This document shows positions 51,350 to 60,781 of a DNA stretch of 64,000 nucleotides, in pieces (within the stretch, counting starts at the first letter, position 1; every line of letters begins with the position of its first letter). A program made the translations under genes and the position numbers. This DNA comes from Victivallis lenta. Its GTDB lineage: Bacteria > Verrucomicrobiota > Lentisphaeria > Victivallales > Victivallaceae. The stretch spans positions 310,001-374,000 of the forward strand of contig NZ_VUNS01000002.1 of the NCBI RefSeq assembly GCF_009695545.1, given 5' to 3'. The notes below the pieces were generated by a model that saw only the letters and a program-made list of their open reading frames with translations, had not been told where the DNA came from and did not search any database.

Positions 51350-53635
51350 ATGAGAAAAAAGTCATTTTGGAGGCTATGCCTGCCGGCCGCCTGCCTCATG
51401 GCGGCGGCACTCCGGGCTGACGTTCTTCCCGAACTGCATCCGCATGCCGTGCGTGCCGCTGCCGACGGCACTTTTACCATCGACTCTGCGAGCCTTCCCG
51501 GGGGCTGGTCGCGGCTGTATGCCGATCTCCCCGGGAAATTGGAACCCGGCAAACGGTATACAGCTACCGCTCAAATCGACCTGAAGGAACTGGGAGATGA
51601 TTCCCGGCTGCTCTTTCTGATCCGCCCGGCCGCCGCACCTGACCACACCGCCGACATCGTTTCCCGGGAATACTCCCGCCCGGGCGAATATCGCTTCAAA
51701 GCGGAATTTACCGTACCGGGAAACATCCGGGATTACACATTCCAGATTCATGTCCGTAATAAAGTGAAAGCCGTCTTGTCCGATGTGCGGGTTGTCGCCG
51801 GAAATCCGGATGACGTGCGAATCGATGCCGCGGCCGGAAACACCGGCGATTTTGTCCTGCCGCCTCTGCCGACCGGTTCGCCGGAATTCAAAATCAACCT
51901 GCCGGTTCCGTCCGGAAAGGTTATCGACGCCGCAGCATTCGGAGTCTCCGAAAGCAATGACGACAATACCGCGCAGTTGAACGCAGCCATAAGGGCGGCA
52001 GCCGAACAGGAAGCGGATTTGCGACTCTCTCCGGGAAAATACTTTTTCCGGAGCGACCGCCCGGTTTCCTTCTCCGGCTTGAAAAATTTCCAGTTCGACG
52101 GCGGCGGTTCCATACTGGTCTTCCATAAAAAGCACAACTCCCTGCTGACCATCGACCGCTGCCGCACCGTCGCCTTTCGCAATTTCTCCATCGACTGGGA
52201 TTGGGATGCTGCACCGCTGGCCAGTTATGTCCGGCTGGTGAATGCCCATCCGGAAGGAGCCTACATCGATTTTGAATTCATCGACTATAAGGAGTTTCCG
52301 GTAAAAAAGATCCGTGTCGCCGACATAGACTCCGTCGACCCGGAAACCATGTCCGTTGGAGTAGAGGGCGGCGTCAACCGTTATTACGAATTCAGTCCGG
52401 GGCAGAAGTCCCCGGAGTCGGAATGGCTCGGCCCCAACCTGCTTCGCTTCCATGTCCGCACGCCGGAACTGGCCGCCGACTGGCTCGACCGCGCCGCCCG
52501 GCGGGAACTTTTCCGGATGCGTCATTACGTGTACGACATGATCGGGGTGGATATGCATGACAACACCCATCTGACACTCGAAAACGTCAATGTCTATTCC
52601 GCTCCGGCCCATGCGTTCGGAGTCGGCGGGCATCAGTCTTACTGGCAATTTCTCAACACCAACGTCATCCGTCCCCCCTACGCGCCCCGGCGCCCCATCA
52701 CCTGCAGCGCCGACCATCTTCATATTTCGCAGTCCAACGGTTACTTCAAAATGATCGGCTGTGATTTTTCCTTCGGCGGCGACGACTGCCTCAATGTGCA
52801 TGACTGCTCCGGCTTCGCACTGCGTCGGGATGACCATACGCTCAAGCCCTGCATGCAGGACTGGTATTTTCAACTCTTCAAGGCCGGAGACCGGATTGAG
52901 CTGCGCAATGACGATTTCTCCCCGACCGGTTATATCGCCGAACTCAGGAGCAACAACGGGACGGAATTCATCTTCGACCGGCCTCTGCCGCAGCCGACAG
53001 GACAGGGCTTCGTCATGTTCAATCACAGCTACGACAGCAGCAATGTAATCATCCGGAACAACAAATTCCACAATAACCGCGCCCGCGCCCTGCTGCTGCT
53101 CGGCCGGAACATCACGGTCGAAAACAACGAATTTTTTCATCAGCAGCAGGCTGCCGTCGAAATCTCCACCGGCTTCACGACCGATGCGTGGAGCGAAGGG
53201 TACGGTGTGGATAACGTGGTCGTCAGGAACAACACATTTTCCGGGCAGAACGGGCTGGAAGCCTCAACAGGAGGCCGGGTCCGGGACTTCTGGATCGGCG
53301 GTTATAACCGCTGGGACCCGCTGGACAGCACCTATCCGATCCTGACCAACATCCTGATTGAGGGGAATCGCTTCGAAAATCCGACCGGCCTGGCCCTCTA
53401 TGCCGCCAATGCCCGGAACGTCATATTCCGCGGCAACACCATTCTCGCGCCGCGGACGAAGCAGCGGAACCTGCCGTACAGAGGGAGCATTTACGCCTGG
53501 AATGCCTCCAATGTGTTCATTCTCGACAATGTGTTTATCCGTTCCTCCGGCGCCAAAACTTATTTCATCGAGTATGATTCTTCCAACAGCTCCGGCATCT
53601 TCGTCCGCAGAAATCGTGTTATTACCCCGAACTGA
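51350..53635 (+). CDS. Exported right-handed beta-helix enzyme, GH110-like
   Basis: A 761-residue protein with a signal peptide (RLCLPAACLMAAALRADV). An N-terminal beta-sandwich (about 30-155) is followed by a pectate-lyase-type beta-helix starting at IDAAAFGVSESNDDNT. Around residues 450-480, TCSADHLHIS and SFGGDDCLNVHD match the region of GH110 alpha-1,3-galactosidases that carries catalytic acids. Coils such as NNKFHNNRARALLLLGRNITVE also fit. ATG 51350 gives the intact signal peptide; ATG 51329 is in frame but overlaps the pseudopilin gene and has no site. It probably cleaves galactosides released or bound by module C. Confidence 0.72.
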   Translation: MRKKSFWRLCLPAACLMAAALRADVLPELHPHAVRAAADGTFTIDSASLPGGWSRLYADLPGKLEPGKRYTATAQIDLKELGDDSRLLFLIRPAAAPDHTADIVSREYSRPGEYRFKAEFTVPGNIRDYTFQIHVRNKVKAVLSDVRVVAGNPDDVRIDAAAGNTGDFVLPPLPTGSPEFKINLPVPSGKVIDAAAFGVSESNDDNTAQLNAAIRAAAEQEADLRLSPGKYFFRSDRPVSFSGLKNFQFDGGGSILVFHKKHNSLLTIDRCRTVAFRNFSIDWDWDAAPLASYVRLVNAHPEGAYIDFEFIDYKEFPVKKIRVADIDSVDPETMSVGVEGGVNRYYEFSPGQKSPESEWLGPNLLRFHVRTPELAADWLDRAARRELFRMRHYVYDMIGVDMHDNTHLTLENVNVYSAPAHAFGVGGHQSYWQFLNTNVIRPPYAPRRPITCSADHLHISQSNGYFKMIGCDFSFGGDDCLNVHDCSGFALRRDDHTLKPCMQDWYFQLFKAGDRIELRNDDFSPTGYIAELRSNNGTEFIFDRPLPQPTGQGFVMFNHSYDSSNVIIRNNKFHNNRARALLLLGRNITVENNEFFHQQQAAVEISTGFTTDAWSEGYGVDNVVVRNNTFSGQNGLEASTGGRVRDFWIGGYNRWDPLDSTYPILTNILIEGNRFENPTGLALYAANARNVIFRGNTILAPRTKQRNLPYRGSIYAWNASNVFILDNVFIRSSGAKTYFIEYDSSNSSGIFVRRNRVITPN

Positions 53636-53655
53636 CAAGTTTAAAGACGTGTCCC

Positions 53656-53685
53656 GCCGCTTTCCTGCCGGGGAAGCGGCTTTTT
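53656..53685 (+). terminator. Rho-independent terminator after module C
   Basis: GCCGCTT pairs with AAGCGGC, extended inward with one mismatch, then TTTTT. It lies 21 bp after the stop. Confidence 0.8.
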
Positions 53686-53694
53686 CATGGCACG

Positions 53695-53718
53695 TTAATT
53701 ATACAATTGAATAATTAA
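53695..53718. promoter_or_regulatory. 24-bp palindrome upstream of the GntR-type gene
   Basis: TTAATTAT and ATAATTAA arms flank A-CAATTG-A, so 22 of 24 positions are symmetric. It lies 88 bp ahead of the -35 of the regulator gene, in AT-rich DNA. Confidence 0.45.
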
Positions 53719-53805
53719 AATCATCAAAAACGAAATCCAAGCTCAAATATCGATTCAGAAACGAACTTATCTGTATTTTTTTCCAATTTTTTTTGGGTTC
53801 GGCTC

Positions 53806-53834
53806 TTGACTTCCGGGAGGATTTATGTCATAAT
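53806..53834 (+). promoter_or_regulatory. Promoter TTGACT-17-CATAAT of the GntR-type gene
   Basis: TTGACT at 53806-53811, CATAAT at 53829-53834, 17-bp spacer. A 10-bp palindrome ATAATATTAT overlaps the -10. Confidence 0.72.
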
Positions 53835-53868
53835 ATTATACAAATGATTAAAAAACGGAGTTTATCCC

Positions 53869-55251
53869 ATGCGGAACACGACTAAAATACAGGAATTCAT
53901 AGAAACGCTCTCCGCGCTGATCCAGGCCGGTGCGCCGGGCTTTCTCGACCGGCTGCCGAGCCGCCGCGAACTGGCCGCCCAATACGGCATCTCGCCCGCC
54001 TCGGTCCAGATTGCGCTGCAGGAACTCGAAAAACGCGGACTCGTGACGAATTATCCGCAGAAGGGCAGCCGGGTCAATCCGCGCCCGGGCTGCGCGGTTG
54101 CGGCCGCAACCGCGCGGGAGGAGGTCATCGAGGTCACGGTGTTCGAAAATCTGCCGCACCAGACCGGCTTCTGGCTCGAACGTTTCCGCTCATTCGAGCA
54201 GAAGAATCCGTCCTGCCGGATTCGGGCGCGGTTCTGCGACTCCGGGTCGTCCGCAATTCCGGCCGGCACCCGGGCGGCGCTCCGCCTGCCCCGGCTGGCC
54301 AAGCGGCCCCCCGCGGTCCCGCTGAACGAAATCTTCGGGAACGACCGGCTCGATGCCGTCCGGAGGGAAGCGCTCGAACAGTTCGCCGACTGGGATTGGA
54401 GTCTCTGTCTGCCGTATCAGGTCCAGATGCACGCATTCGTCTACCGCGGCTCCGACCGGAATCCGCTGGTTCCGGCCGAGGGCGAAACGGTTGCGGCCTG
54501 GCTTGAACGGGTCCGTGCCGCACTCGGCAGACGGAGTCTGCTGCCGCCACGCAACGACTGGCTCGCCGCCGCCTGCGGCGTCGTCGACGCGGTCGGCCGC
54601 ACGCCCGCCGGAATCGAAACGAGCGAAGAGCTTTACAACTATTTCAATGCGCTCGCGTTCTATGCGCGGCAAGATCTGATCAACCATGAGATTTCGCCGG
54701 AGGAACCGCACGCGCCGCTGCTGCAAAGCGGCCGGCTCTCCGGGCTCATCGACTTCACGCACCACTGGAACAGCTTCCGGCTGCTCGAACCCGGAAACGG
54801 GTTTCAGATCGCCCCCCTGCCCTATGCGGCCGGAGCAACCAACGGCGTATTCATCGCCCGCGCCGCCCTGTTCGGCACGGCGACGGTCAGCGCGGCCGAA
54901 CGGAGGTTCTTCGAATATCTCGTCTCCGCCGAATTCCAGCTTGCGCAGATGGATGCGCTGATGGGTCTTTCGCCGTTCGCGGGACAGCTTGAGACGGAGC
55001 TTCTCCGCGCCCCGAAACTCGCGGCGCTGATCCGCCAGTACCGCCGCCAGCCGTTCCGGCGCTGCACAGAGGCGGCCTGGACGGAGCTCGGCGACCTCCT
55101 GATCGATCCGGTCCTGCTGCCGCTGATCGCGGGGGAAATCTCCACGGAAGAGGGCATCCGCACCGCAGCCCCGATCATCGAACGTTTTCACCGCGCCCGG
55201 AATATGGCCCGGAAACATCACCTGCGCGACTTCCTGCGCGAAGTCGTCTGA
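53869..55251 (+). CDS. GntR regulator fused to a solute-binding-protein-like domain
   Basis: A 460-residue protein. Residues about 25-70 form a GntR winged helix ([31 protein letters not shown]). The rest (from about 85) has the size and motif order of family 1 sugar-binding proteins of ABC transporters: a mid-region PLNEIFG-like lobe start, [19 protein letters not shown] typical of the hinge crossing, and [20 protein letters not shown] in the C-lobe. There is no signal peptide, so it is a cytosolic one-component sensor. The ATG has no strong ribosome site (AAACGGAG at 10 bp). Confidence 0.75.
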   Translation: MRNTTKIQEFIETLSALIQAGAPGFLDRLPSRRELAAQYGISPASVQIALQELEKRGLVTNYPQKGSRVNPRPGCAVAAATAREEVIEVTVFENLPHQTGFWLERFRSFEQKNPSCRIRARFCDSGSSAIPAGTRAALRLPRLAKRPPAVPLNEIFGNDRLDAVRREALEQFADWDWSLCLPYQVQMHAFVYRGSDRNPLVPAEGETVAAWLERVRAALGRRSLLPPRNDWLAAACGVVDAVGRTPAGIETSEELYNYFNALAFYARQDLINHEISPEEPHAPLLQSGRLSGLIDFTHHWNSFRLLEPGNGFQIAPLPYAAGATNGVFIARAALFGTATVSAAERRFFEYLVSAEFQLAQMDALMGLSPFAGQLETELLRAPKLAALIRQYRRQPFRRCTEAAWTELGDLLIDPVLLPLIAGEISTEEGIRTAAPIIERFHRARNMARKHHLRDFLREVV

Positions 55252-55339
55252 ACGCAGCACACAACCGAATCAGACCCAAATGCAGAGAATACACTTCTCA
55301 AAGACCCCATATTGTCTCAGGAACAGAAAGGAATCCACC

Positions 55340-56059
55340 ATGAAAGTCCCGAAACCGTTCACACTGATTGAACTCCTCGTCGTCATCGCGATCATCGCGA
55401 TTCTCGCCTCGATGCTGCTGCCCGCACTGAACCAGGCGCGGACGCGGGCCAAATCGACCGCCTGCATGAACAACCTCAAGCAGATCGGCGTGGCCCTGCT
55501 GAACTACGATACCGGCGAATGGTTTCCGCCGCGCAAGGACTCCAAAACGGAGTGGTTCTCGTGGGAGGAAAACATCGTCACTGCGGCCGGCGGCGACGGG
55601 CGGCACGACAAACGTTTCTCCACCTCGGTCAAATACCTCGCCTGCCCGCTCGACCCGCTGCCGCCCGCCGGCGGGAAGAAGACCAAGCTCAGCTATGCGT
55701 TCAACAACGGACGCAGCGCCGAAAACGTCCTGACCACCGGAAATTTGCCCATCCCGAACGATCAGGCGTTCCGGCTGGACAGGGTCAAAATCAATTCGCC
55801 CGAACTGGCCGCTTCCAACCAGCGCGGCAATGCCGTACTGCTGGCCGACCGGTATCAGGACGGCGGCGCCTCCCAGAACCAGTACAGCGCCGGGCCGACC
55901 GCCGCATGGTGGGATTTCAAGCCCGAGAACGGCCACCCCGGCCAGGGCGGCGGACGCAATGCGCTGATGTCGGGGCTGAACGTCAAGGCGATCCCGTCCG
56001 CGGTATTCTTCACGGAGTCGCTGAAGCGCAACCTCTTCGACTGGCAGATCGGATATTGA
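55340..56059 (+). CDS. Pseudopilin D
   Basis: A 239-residue pseudopilin with leader MKVPKP before [20 protein letters not shown]; residue -1 is Pro. The C-terminal element reads [21 protein letters not shown], so the Asp of the H-X9-DG motif is replaced by Ser. AAAGGAA lies 7 bp before ATG 55340; a longer in-frame start at 55280 is unlikely. It is followed closely by three exported-protein genes. Confidence 0.85.
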   Translation: MKVPKPFTLIELLVVIAIIAILASMLLPALNQARTRAKSTACMNNLKQIGVALLNYDTGEWFPPRKDSKTEWFSWEENIVTAAGGDGRHDKRFSTSVKYLACPLDPLPPAGGKKTKLSYAFNNGRSAENVLTTGNLPIPNDQAFRLDRVKINSPELAASNQRGNAVLLADRYQDGGASQNQYSAGPTAAWWDFKPENGHPGQGGGRNALMSGLNVKAIPSAVFFTESLKRNLFDWQIGY

Positions 56060-56063
56060 TCAG

Positions 56064-59000
56064 ATGATTTTCCATACCATCCGCCTCACGCTCGGACTGC
56101 TCCTGTTCTCCGGCGCCGCAGCAGCGGCGGCCACAATCGAATGCGTGAATGCCGACCCGTCCGGCGCTGCCGCATTCGCGGCCGGAGCCGGGCGCGCAAA
56201 GCTCTCCGCCGCCCGAAGCACCGGGCTCGACCGGCTGCCGAAAATCCTCGTCTGGCAGGCCGACGCCGCCGGAACGCAGCTCGACCAGCCGCGGCTCGAG
56301 GCGATCGCGGAGCACGTCCGGCGCGGCAATGCGCTGCTGATCACGCTCGGGCGCACGCCCGGCAGCGCGGCGTTCCGCTTCACGCCGCTCTCCCCGAGTT
56401 CCGCCTGGCAGAGCCTGATGCAGCTCGGCCATCGCGGCAATGCGGAACCCGGCATCGGAACCGGAGAATACGACCGCGCGTTTTTCCGGAAAGCTCCCGT
56501 GTTCCGCACCGGTTACCGCTGGCGGCTGCGCCCGGTCCACGCGGCGGAACGCGGCGAAACCCGCCTCGAATGCCTTGAACGCGACATTCCGTACCTGAAA
56601 CTTCCGCGCAAGCCGGGCGAGGCGTTCCACAGCCGCCCGCTGCTGAACCGGAACTGGAAAACGCGGCTCAGGGCCGACGACCCTGCCGGAGAATCATTGC
56701 TCATCACCGGGCAGTACGGTGCCGGGCGCGTCGCGCTCTTCGCCTCGGAACTCAATTCCGGCACGCCGGAATTCTGGGCCGACGTCCTCCGTTATCTGGC
56801 CGGAGCCGAACCGGCCGGAGCCGAAGCGCCCGCGATCGCCGGAGTCGAATTCACCGTCGACCGCGACAAGCGCGCGCTCCTGATTTCAGCCGCCAATCCC
56901 GGAAAGAACGCGCTGGCTCTGCCGGTCGTGGTCCGTCCCTCCGGCTGGGACGGCACACTGCTCGATGACCTCGGCGGAACCCTGCATCTGCCGCCGGGCG
57001 GCCGGGGAACACTGCCGCTGCCGCTGCCGGCTCCCGGGCCGCTTTCGCCGCAGCTGCTCGACGCATGCGACGCACTCCAGCTTCGGGCCGCCATCCTCAC
57101 GCCCGCCGGAGACGCCATCCTGGCCGAAACCCGGCTCCCGGCCGATTTCACGCCGGAATTTTCCATACGGCTCTCAGCCGACGAACTCGGCGAAAAGCGG
57201 CGGACGCTGCCGGGGCCGGGACCGGAGCAGCTCCGCATGGAATACCGCGGCGGTTTCCGGGTCTCCAATTACGCCTACCGTCCGGGTGAAACGGCGAAAC
57301 TGACGCTCGAACTCAATCGCAACTTCCGCAATCTCGCCCCGCTGGCCATTTGCTCCGGCCGCATGCTGAACGACCGCGCGTCATCCGGCATGGAGCCGCG
57401 CGACATGATCCGCGATTCGGCGGTCTGGCGCGGGCGCAAGGGCGAAACCAGCCGCGTGACCTTCCGCTTCCCCGAGCCGGTCCGGTTGAGCCGCATCGTC
57501 CTTTCCGGCGCCCATGAGCGGCGCAAAGAGCTGCTGAATACACCCGGCGCCCTCACGCTGCGCGCCGACGGCCGCGAGGTGTACCGGAACGACCGGCTCG
57601 ACGCCGCCTTCCGCCGCCTGCGTGCCGAGCTCGACTTCAAGCCGGCCGAAGCGAAAGAGTGGGTGCTCGAATTTCCGTGGCGCGAAAGCGGCCGCAGGGA
57701 GCTCCGGCGCGTCGAACCGGCGCTCACCGAAATCGAACTGTACGGCGCCGAAACTCCCATTCCGGCCGGAGCGCGGAGCGTGGACCTCACGCTCCGGCTG
57801 CTCGCGCCGGGAAACGCCCCCGTCATCATCGCGTCTCTGCCGGGACTGACGGCCGCGCCGGGCGGACAGCTCCGCCGGGAATTCGCGGTCCGGCTCCCGG
57901 AGCTGCCCGCGCACGGCATCGCACCGTGCCGGATCGAAGCGGTGGACGGCTCCGGCACGGTCGTCGCGGCGCTGCCGCTGCTCGTGATCGACCCGGCCGC
58001 ACCGCTGCGGAACGTCCTCGAAGCCCGCCCGGTCCGCGACACCTTCCGGGTGCAGGCGATCGTGACCCGCGGCGTGCGCTCCTACTTCGCGCTCGGCACC
58101 GGTTCGCGCGACACCCGGGGAAACTGGGGGGAGCCAGAAGACAAGGTCTACTGCTATGCGAACCGGCTCAAGCAGGTCAGCCGCAACGGCTCGATCGCGC
58201 CCGAGAAGCTGTTTCTCACCGAAAACGACTTCAGCCACTACGCGAATCCGTGGGGATGTTTTCCGAACGGACAACGCTTCTTCGAGGCAGCCGCGCCGAG
58301 CCTCGTCGCGCTGAATCGCGGCACTCCGGCATGGGAAAAGGCGAAAACCGTCGATATCTCGAACGGCGACCGCTGGGATACCGGCCCGTCGCTGAATTCA
58401 ATGTATTCGATGCAGGAGATCGTCGAATTCGACCGTCACCTGCGCCGTACCGGCCGCCGGGGACTGACCGGCCGGACCCGCCGGGAGCTGCTGAAGGAGA
58501 TCGAACGCTTTCACAGCCACCCGTTCGCGCGGCGGCAGCTCGACAACTACCTTGCGTCGTTCCGCAGCCTGCGTTCCGCCGTCGAGGGAGAAGGCAAGCG
58601 GATGGTCATGAATGCACAGGGCATCCCGCTCCTGCCGCCGGAAGCCGCGGCCGAGATCGGCGAATGTCTCTCCGGCATGTCCGACGACGACACCTGGGGC
58701 GCGCTTCAGGAGGACTTCGCCCTGACGGCCGGACGGCAGATGATCCACCAGGCCTTCAATCCGGAGTGGCGGCTTCAGGCCAATTTCGTCTGGGGCTGGG
58801 ACAACACGCTGCTGAACAATCCGCACTGGTACGGGCCTGCGGGAACGACCGAAAGCTCCCGCCGCCACCAGCTGGTCCGCGGCTGGCGCGGCACGCTGCG
58901 CTCCGACGGCAGTTACGGCTCGATGCACACTTACGGCTACGGCATGAACGGTTACAACTCCTATGTCCAGACCGCGAACGACTGGCAGCAGAACTGGAAC

Positions 59001-59768
59001 GCAGCCGAACGCCAGAGCCTGATCGGTCCGGACGGAGCGGTCGGCTTCGCGCTGATCGTCGGAACCGACTTTCTGAGCAATCCGGACAAAACCATCTTTT
59101 CGGGCGGCGGCATGGGCGACAGCCGCGAAGCGGATGAGCTGGTCCGCAAACTCGCCGGAGTGATCGGCAAACTGCACAACGCCGGGCTCAGCATCCCGTG
59201 CGCAGCAAATACGGCGAACCTCGCAAAGTCGGGCGAAAGGCTGCCGCTGATCCTGCCGATGCCGTCAACGCTGAACGACGGTGAACTCGCTTCGGTCGCC
59301 GGCCGGGTCAAAGACGGAGACATGCTGATCGTCTTCACCGAACGCAGGCCGCTGCCGCCGCTGCTCGCTCCGCTGTTCCCGGACGGAGCCGGAGACGGCC
59401 GGGTCTCCGCCGGCAGGCACGGCATCGCCGTCGGCATCCGCCCGGAGGAGCTGACCGAAGAACTCGCCGGGGAAATCGTGCGTGCCGCCTACCGCGATCC
59501 GCGCTGCCGTCTGCGCTATCCGGCCGGAAGCGCCGGATACGGCTTCACCTCGGCCGGAAAAACATTCCTCACGGTCGAGGACCTGGCCGAATCCGCCCGC
59601 CGGGTTGAACTGCGGGTCCGGAAATCCCCCGGCGCGCGAAGCGCCGCGGCGACCGGGCTGAACGACCACCTGCCGTTCGCCGTCCGTCAGGAAAACGACG
59701 AATGGATCATCGAAGTGCCGCTCCGCAACGGAGACGGGGAACTCGTCATGCTGGAGGAACTGCCGTGA
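56064..59768 (+). CDS. Large exported protein, unrecognised (1234 aa)
   Basis: A signal peptide (IRLTLGLLLFSGAAAAA) is followed by a region with a glutamine-amidotransferase-like feel (residues about 50-240: ILVWQADAAG, GNALLITLGR, SLLITGQYGAGRVALFASE). Residues about 450-570 look like a discoidin-type sandwich (VTFRFPEPVRLSRIVLSGA, ALTEIELYG). The C-terminal half (about 670-1080) has many aromatic and acidic residues, for example LTENDFSHYANPWG and FVWGWDNTLLNNPHWYG, and could be a barrel-type glycosidase; I cannot name catalytic residues. It starts 4 bp after pseudopilin D and overlaps the next gene. Function unknown. Confidence 0.7.
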   Translation: MIFHTIRLTLGLLLFSGAAAAAATIECVNADPSGAAAFAAGAGRAKLSAARSTGLDRLPKILVWQADAAGTQLDQPRLEAIAEHVRRGNALLITLGRTPGSAAFRFTPLSPSSAWQSLMQLGHRGNAEPGIGTGEYDRAFFRKAPVFRTGYRWRLRPVHAAERGETRLECLERDIPYLKLPRKPGEAFHSRPLLNRNWKTRLRADDPAGESLLITGQYGAGRVALFASELNSGTPEFWADVLRYLAGAEPAGAEAPAIAGVEFTVDRDKRALLISAANPGKNALALPVVVRPSGWDGTLLDDLGGTLHLPPGGRGTLPLPLPAPGPLSPQLLDACDALQLRAAILTPAGDAILAETRLPADFTPEFSIRLSADELGEKRRTLPGPGPEQLRMEYRGGFRVSNYAYRPGETAKLTLELNRNFRNLAPLAICSGRMLNDRASSGMEPRDMIRDSAVWRGRKGETSRVTFRFPEPVRLSRIVLSGAHERRKELLNTPGALTLRADGREVYRNDRLDAAFRRLRAELDFKPAEAKEWVLEFPWRESGRRELRRVEPALTEIELYGAETPIPAGARSVDLTLRLLAPGNAPVIIASLPGLTAAPGGQLRREFAVRLPELPAHGIAPCRIEAVDGSGTVVAALPLLVIDPAAPLRNVLEARPVRDTFRVQAIVTRGVRSYFALGTGSRDTRGNWGEPEDKVYCYANRLKQVSRNGSIAPEKLFLTENDFSHYANPWGCFPNGQRFFEAAAPSLVALNRGTPAWEKAKTVDISNGDRWDTGPSLNSMYSMQEIVEFDRHLRRTGRRGLTGRTRRELLKEIERFHSHPFARRQLDNYLASFRSLRSAVEGEGKRMVMNAQGIPLLPPEAAAEIGECLSGMSDDDTWGALQEDFALTAGRQMIHQAFNPEWRLQANFVWGWDNTLLNNPHWYGPAGTTESSRRHQLVRGWRGTLRSDGSYGSMHTYGYGMNGYNSYVQTANDWQQNWNAAERQSLIGPDGAVGFALIVGTDFLSNPDKTIFSGGGMGDSREADELVRKLAGVIGKLHNAGLSIPCAANTANLAKSGERLPLILPMPSTLNDGELASVAGRVKDGDMLIVFTERRPLPPLLAPLFPDGAGDGRVSAGRHGIAVGIRPEELTEELAGEIVRAAYRDPRCRLRYPAGSAGYGFTSAGKTFLTVEDLAESARRVELRVRKSPGARSAAATGLNDHLPFAVRQENDEWIIEVPLRNGDGELVMLEELP

Positions 59769-60781
59769 AATACCTGTCGAAACTTCTGCTCGCCGCCATT
59801 CTGTGTCCGGCCGTATTCGCCGCACCGGAGCGTTCGCTTGCAATCACCGCCGCGAAAAACGCGCCGCCGGAAGTCCGGACGGCCTTCGAACGCATCGCCG
59901 CGGCGGCCGGAAGCCATCCGCTCCTGAAGGTACTGTCGGAGGGAAAAAACGTCGAAAGCGGCCATTTCAACGAAGCCTTCGCCGCCGGCGACCCGGAGCG
60001 GCTCGCGTACCGCCACCTCGTCGTCATCGGGGAACCGGACGACCCGCTCGTCAGGCGGATTCTGCAGCACGAGGCGCGGTTCGAAAACGGCGCCGTCTAC
60101 GCCTTCGGCTTCGGCCGTTTTTCCGGGAATCTCGGCTGGATCGAGAGCGGCCCGAACCCGTTCCTGCACAGCCGCTATATCGACCGGCCGCCGTTTGAAA
60201 CCGAACTGGTGCTGATCACCGGCACGACGCCGGCCGGAATCGCGGCCGCGGCCGAACGGTTCCTCGATTCGGGCCTCGTCAACGGGCTCGTCGCGGCCGG
60301 ACGCGTCGAACGCCTCGAAACGACGCTGCTCGACCGCGAACCGCTCGTGCACAGGATCGCGCTGCCCGGCTTCGTGCCGCAAAGCGCCGCCGGCTGGACG
60401 CGGATCGGCGTCACCGACTGTTCCGCCGAACCCGGACGCGGCCTCCTCGAACACACAGGCAGCGAACCGCTGCGGGTCTGCGCGGTCAAATACCACCGGC
60501 CCGGCGCCTGGGACGGGGCCGGAGCCGAACACGCCATCGGAAATTACCTCGCCGGACTGCACCGGGCCGCTTACGGCAACACGCTGCTCGTGGCGGAATT
60601 CGCAACCCCGGAACAGGCCGGAACGGCCGCCGTAAAGCTCAATCGCGAAAAGCGGATCGAAACGAGCCGCAAAAACGACGGGAAAAATCCCGAGAAACCG
60701 CCCGTCAACTGCTTCAGCCGCGGCCGTTACCTGCTGATGAGCACCCTGCCGGAATCGTTCAACCGGGAGATCGCAGAATGA
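59765..60781 (+). CDS. Exported protein, unrecognised (338 aa)
   Basis: GTG 59765 overlaps the previous stop by 4 bp (GTGA) and has GAGGAA just ahead, giving a clean signal peptide (MKYLSKLLLAAILCPAVFA). The mature protein contains an alpha/beta-looking section with HLVVIGEPDDPLVRRIL and LVLITGTTPAGIAAAAERFLDSG, which resembles the beta-N-acetylhexosaminidase/alpha-glucuronidase-type N-terminal domain seen in carbohydrate enzymes, but no catalytic motif is identifiable. It overlaps the CBM9-like gene by ATGA. Confidence 0.68.
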   Translation: MKYLSKLLLAAILCPAVFAAPERSLAITAAKNAPPEVRTAFERIAAAAGSHPLLKVLSEGKNVESGHFNEAFAAGDPERLAYRHLVVIGEPDDPLVRRILQHEARFENGAVYAFGFGRFSGNLGWIESGPNPFLHSRYIDRPPFETELVLITGTTPAGIAAAAERFLDSGLVNGLVAAGRVERLETTLLDREPLVHRIALPGFVPQSAAGWTRIGVTDCSAEPGRGLLEHTGSEPLRVCAVKYHRPGAWDGAGAEHAIGNYLAGLHRAAYGNTLLVAEFATPEQAGTAAVKLNREKRIETSRKNDGKNPEKPPVNCFSRGRYLLMSTLPESFNREIAE

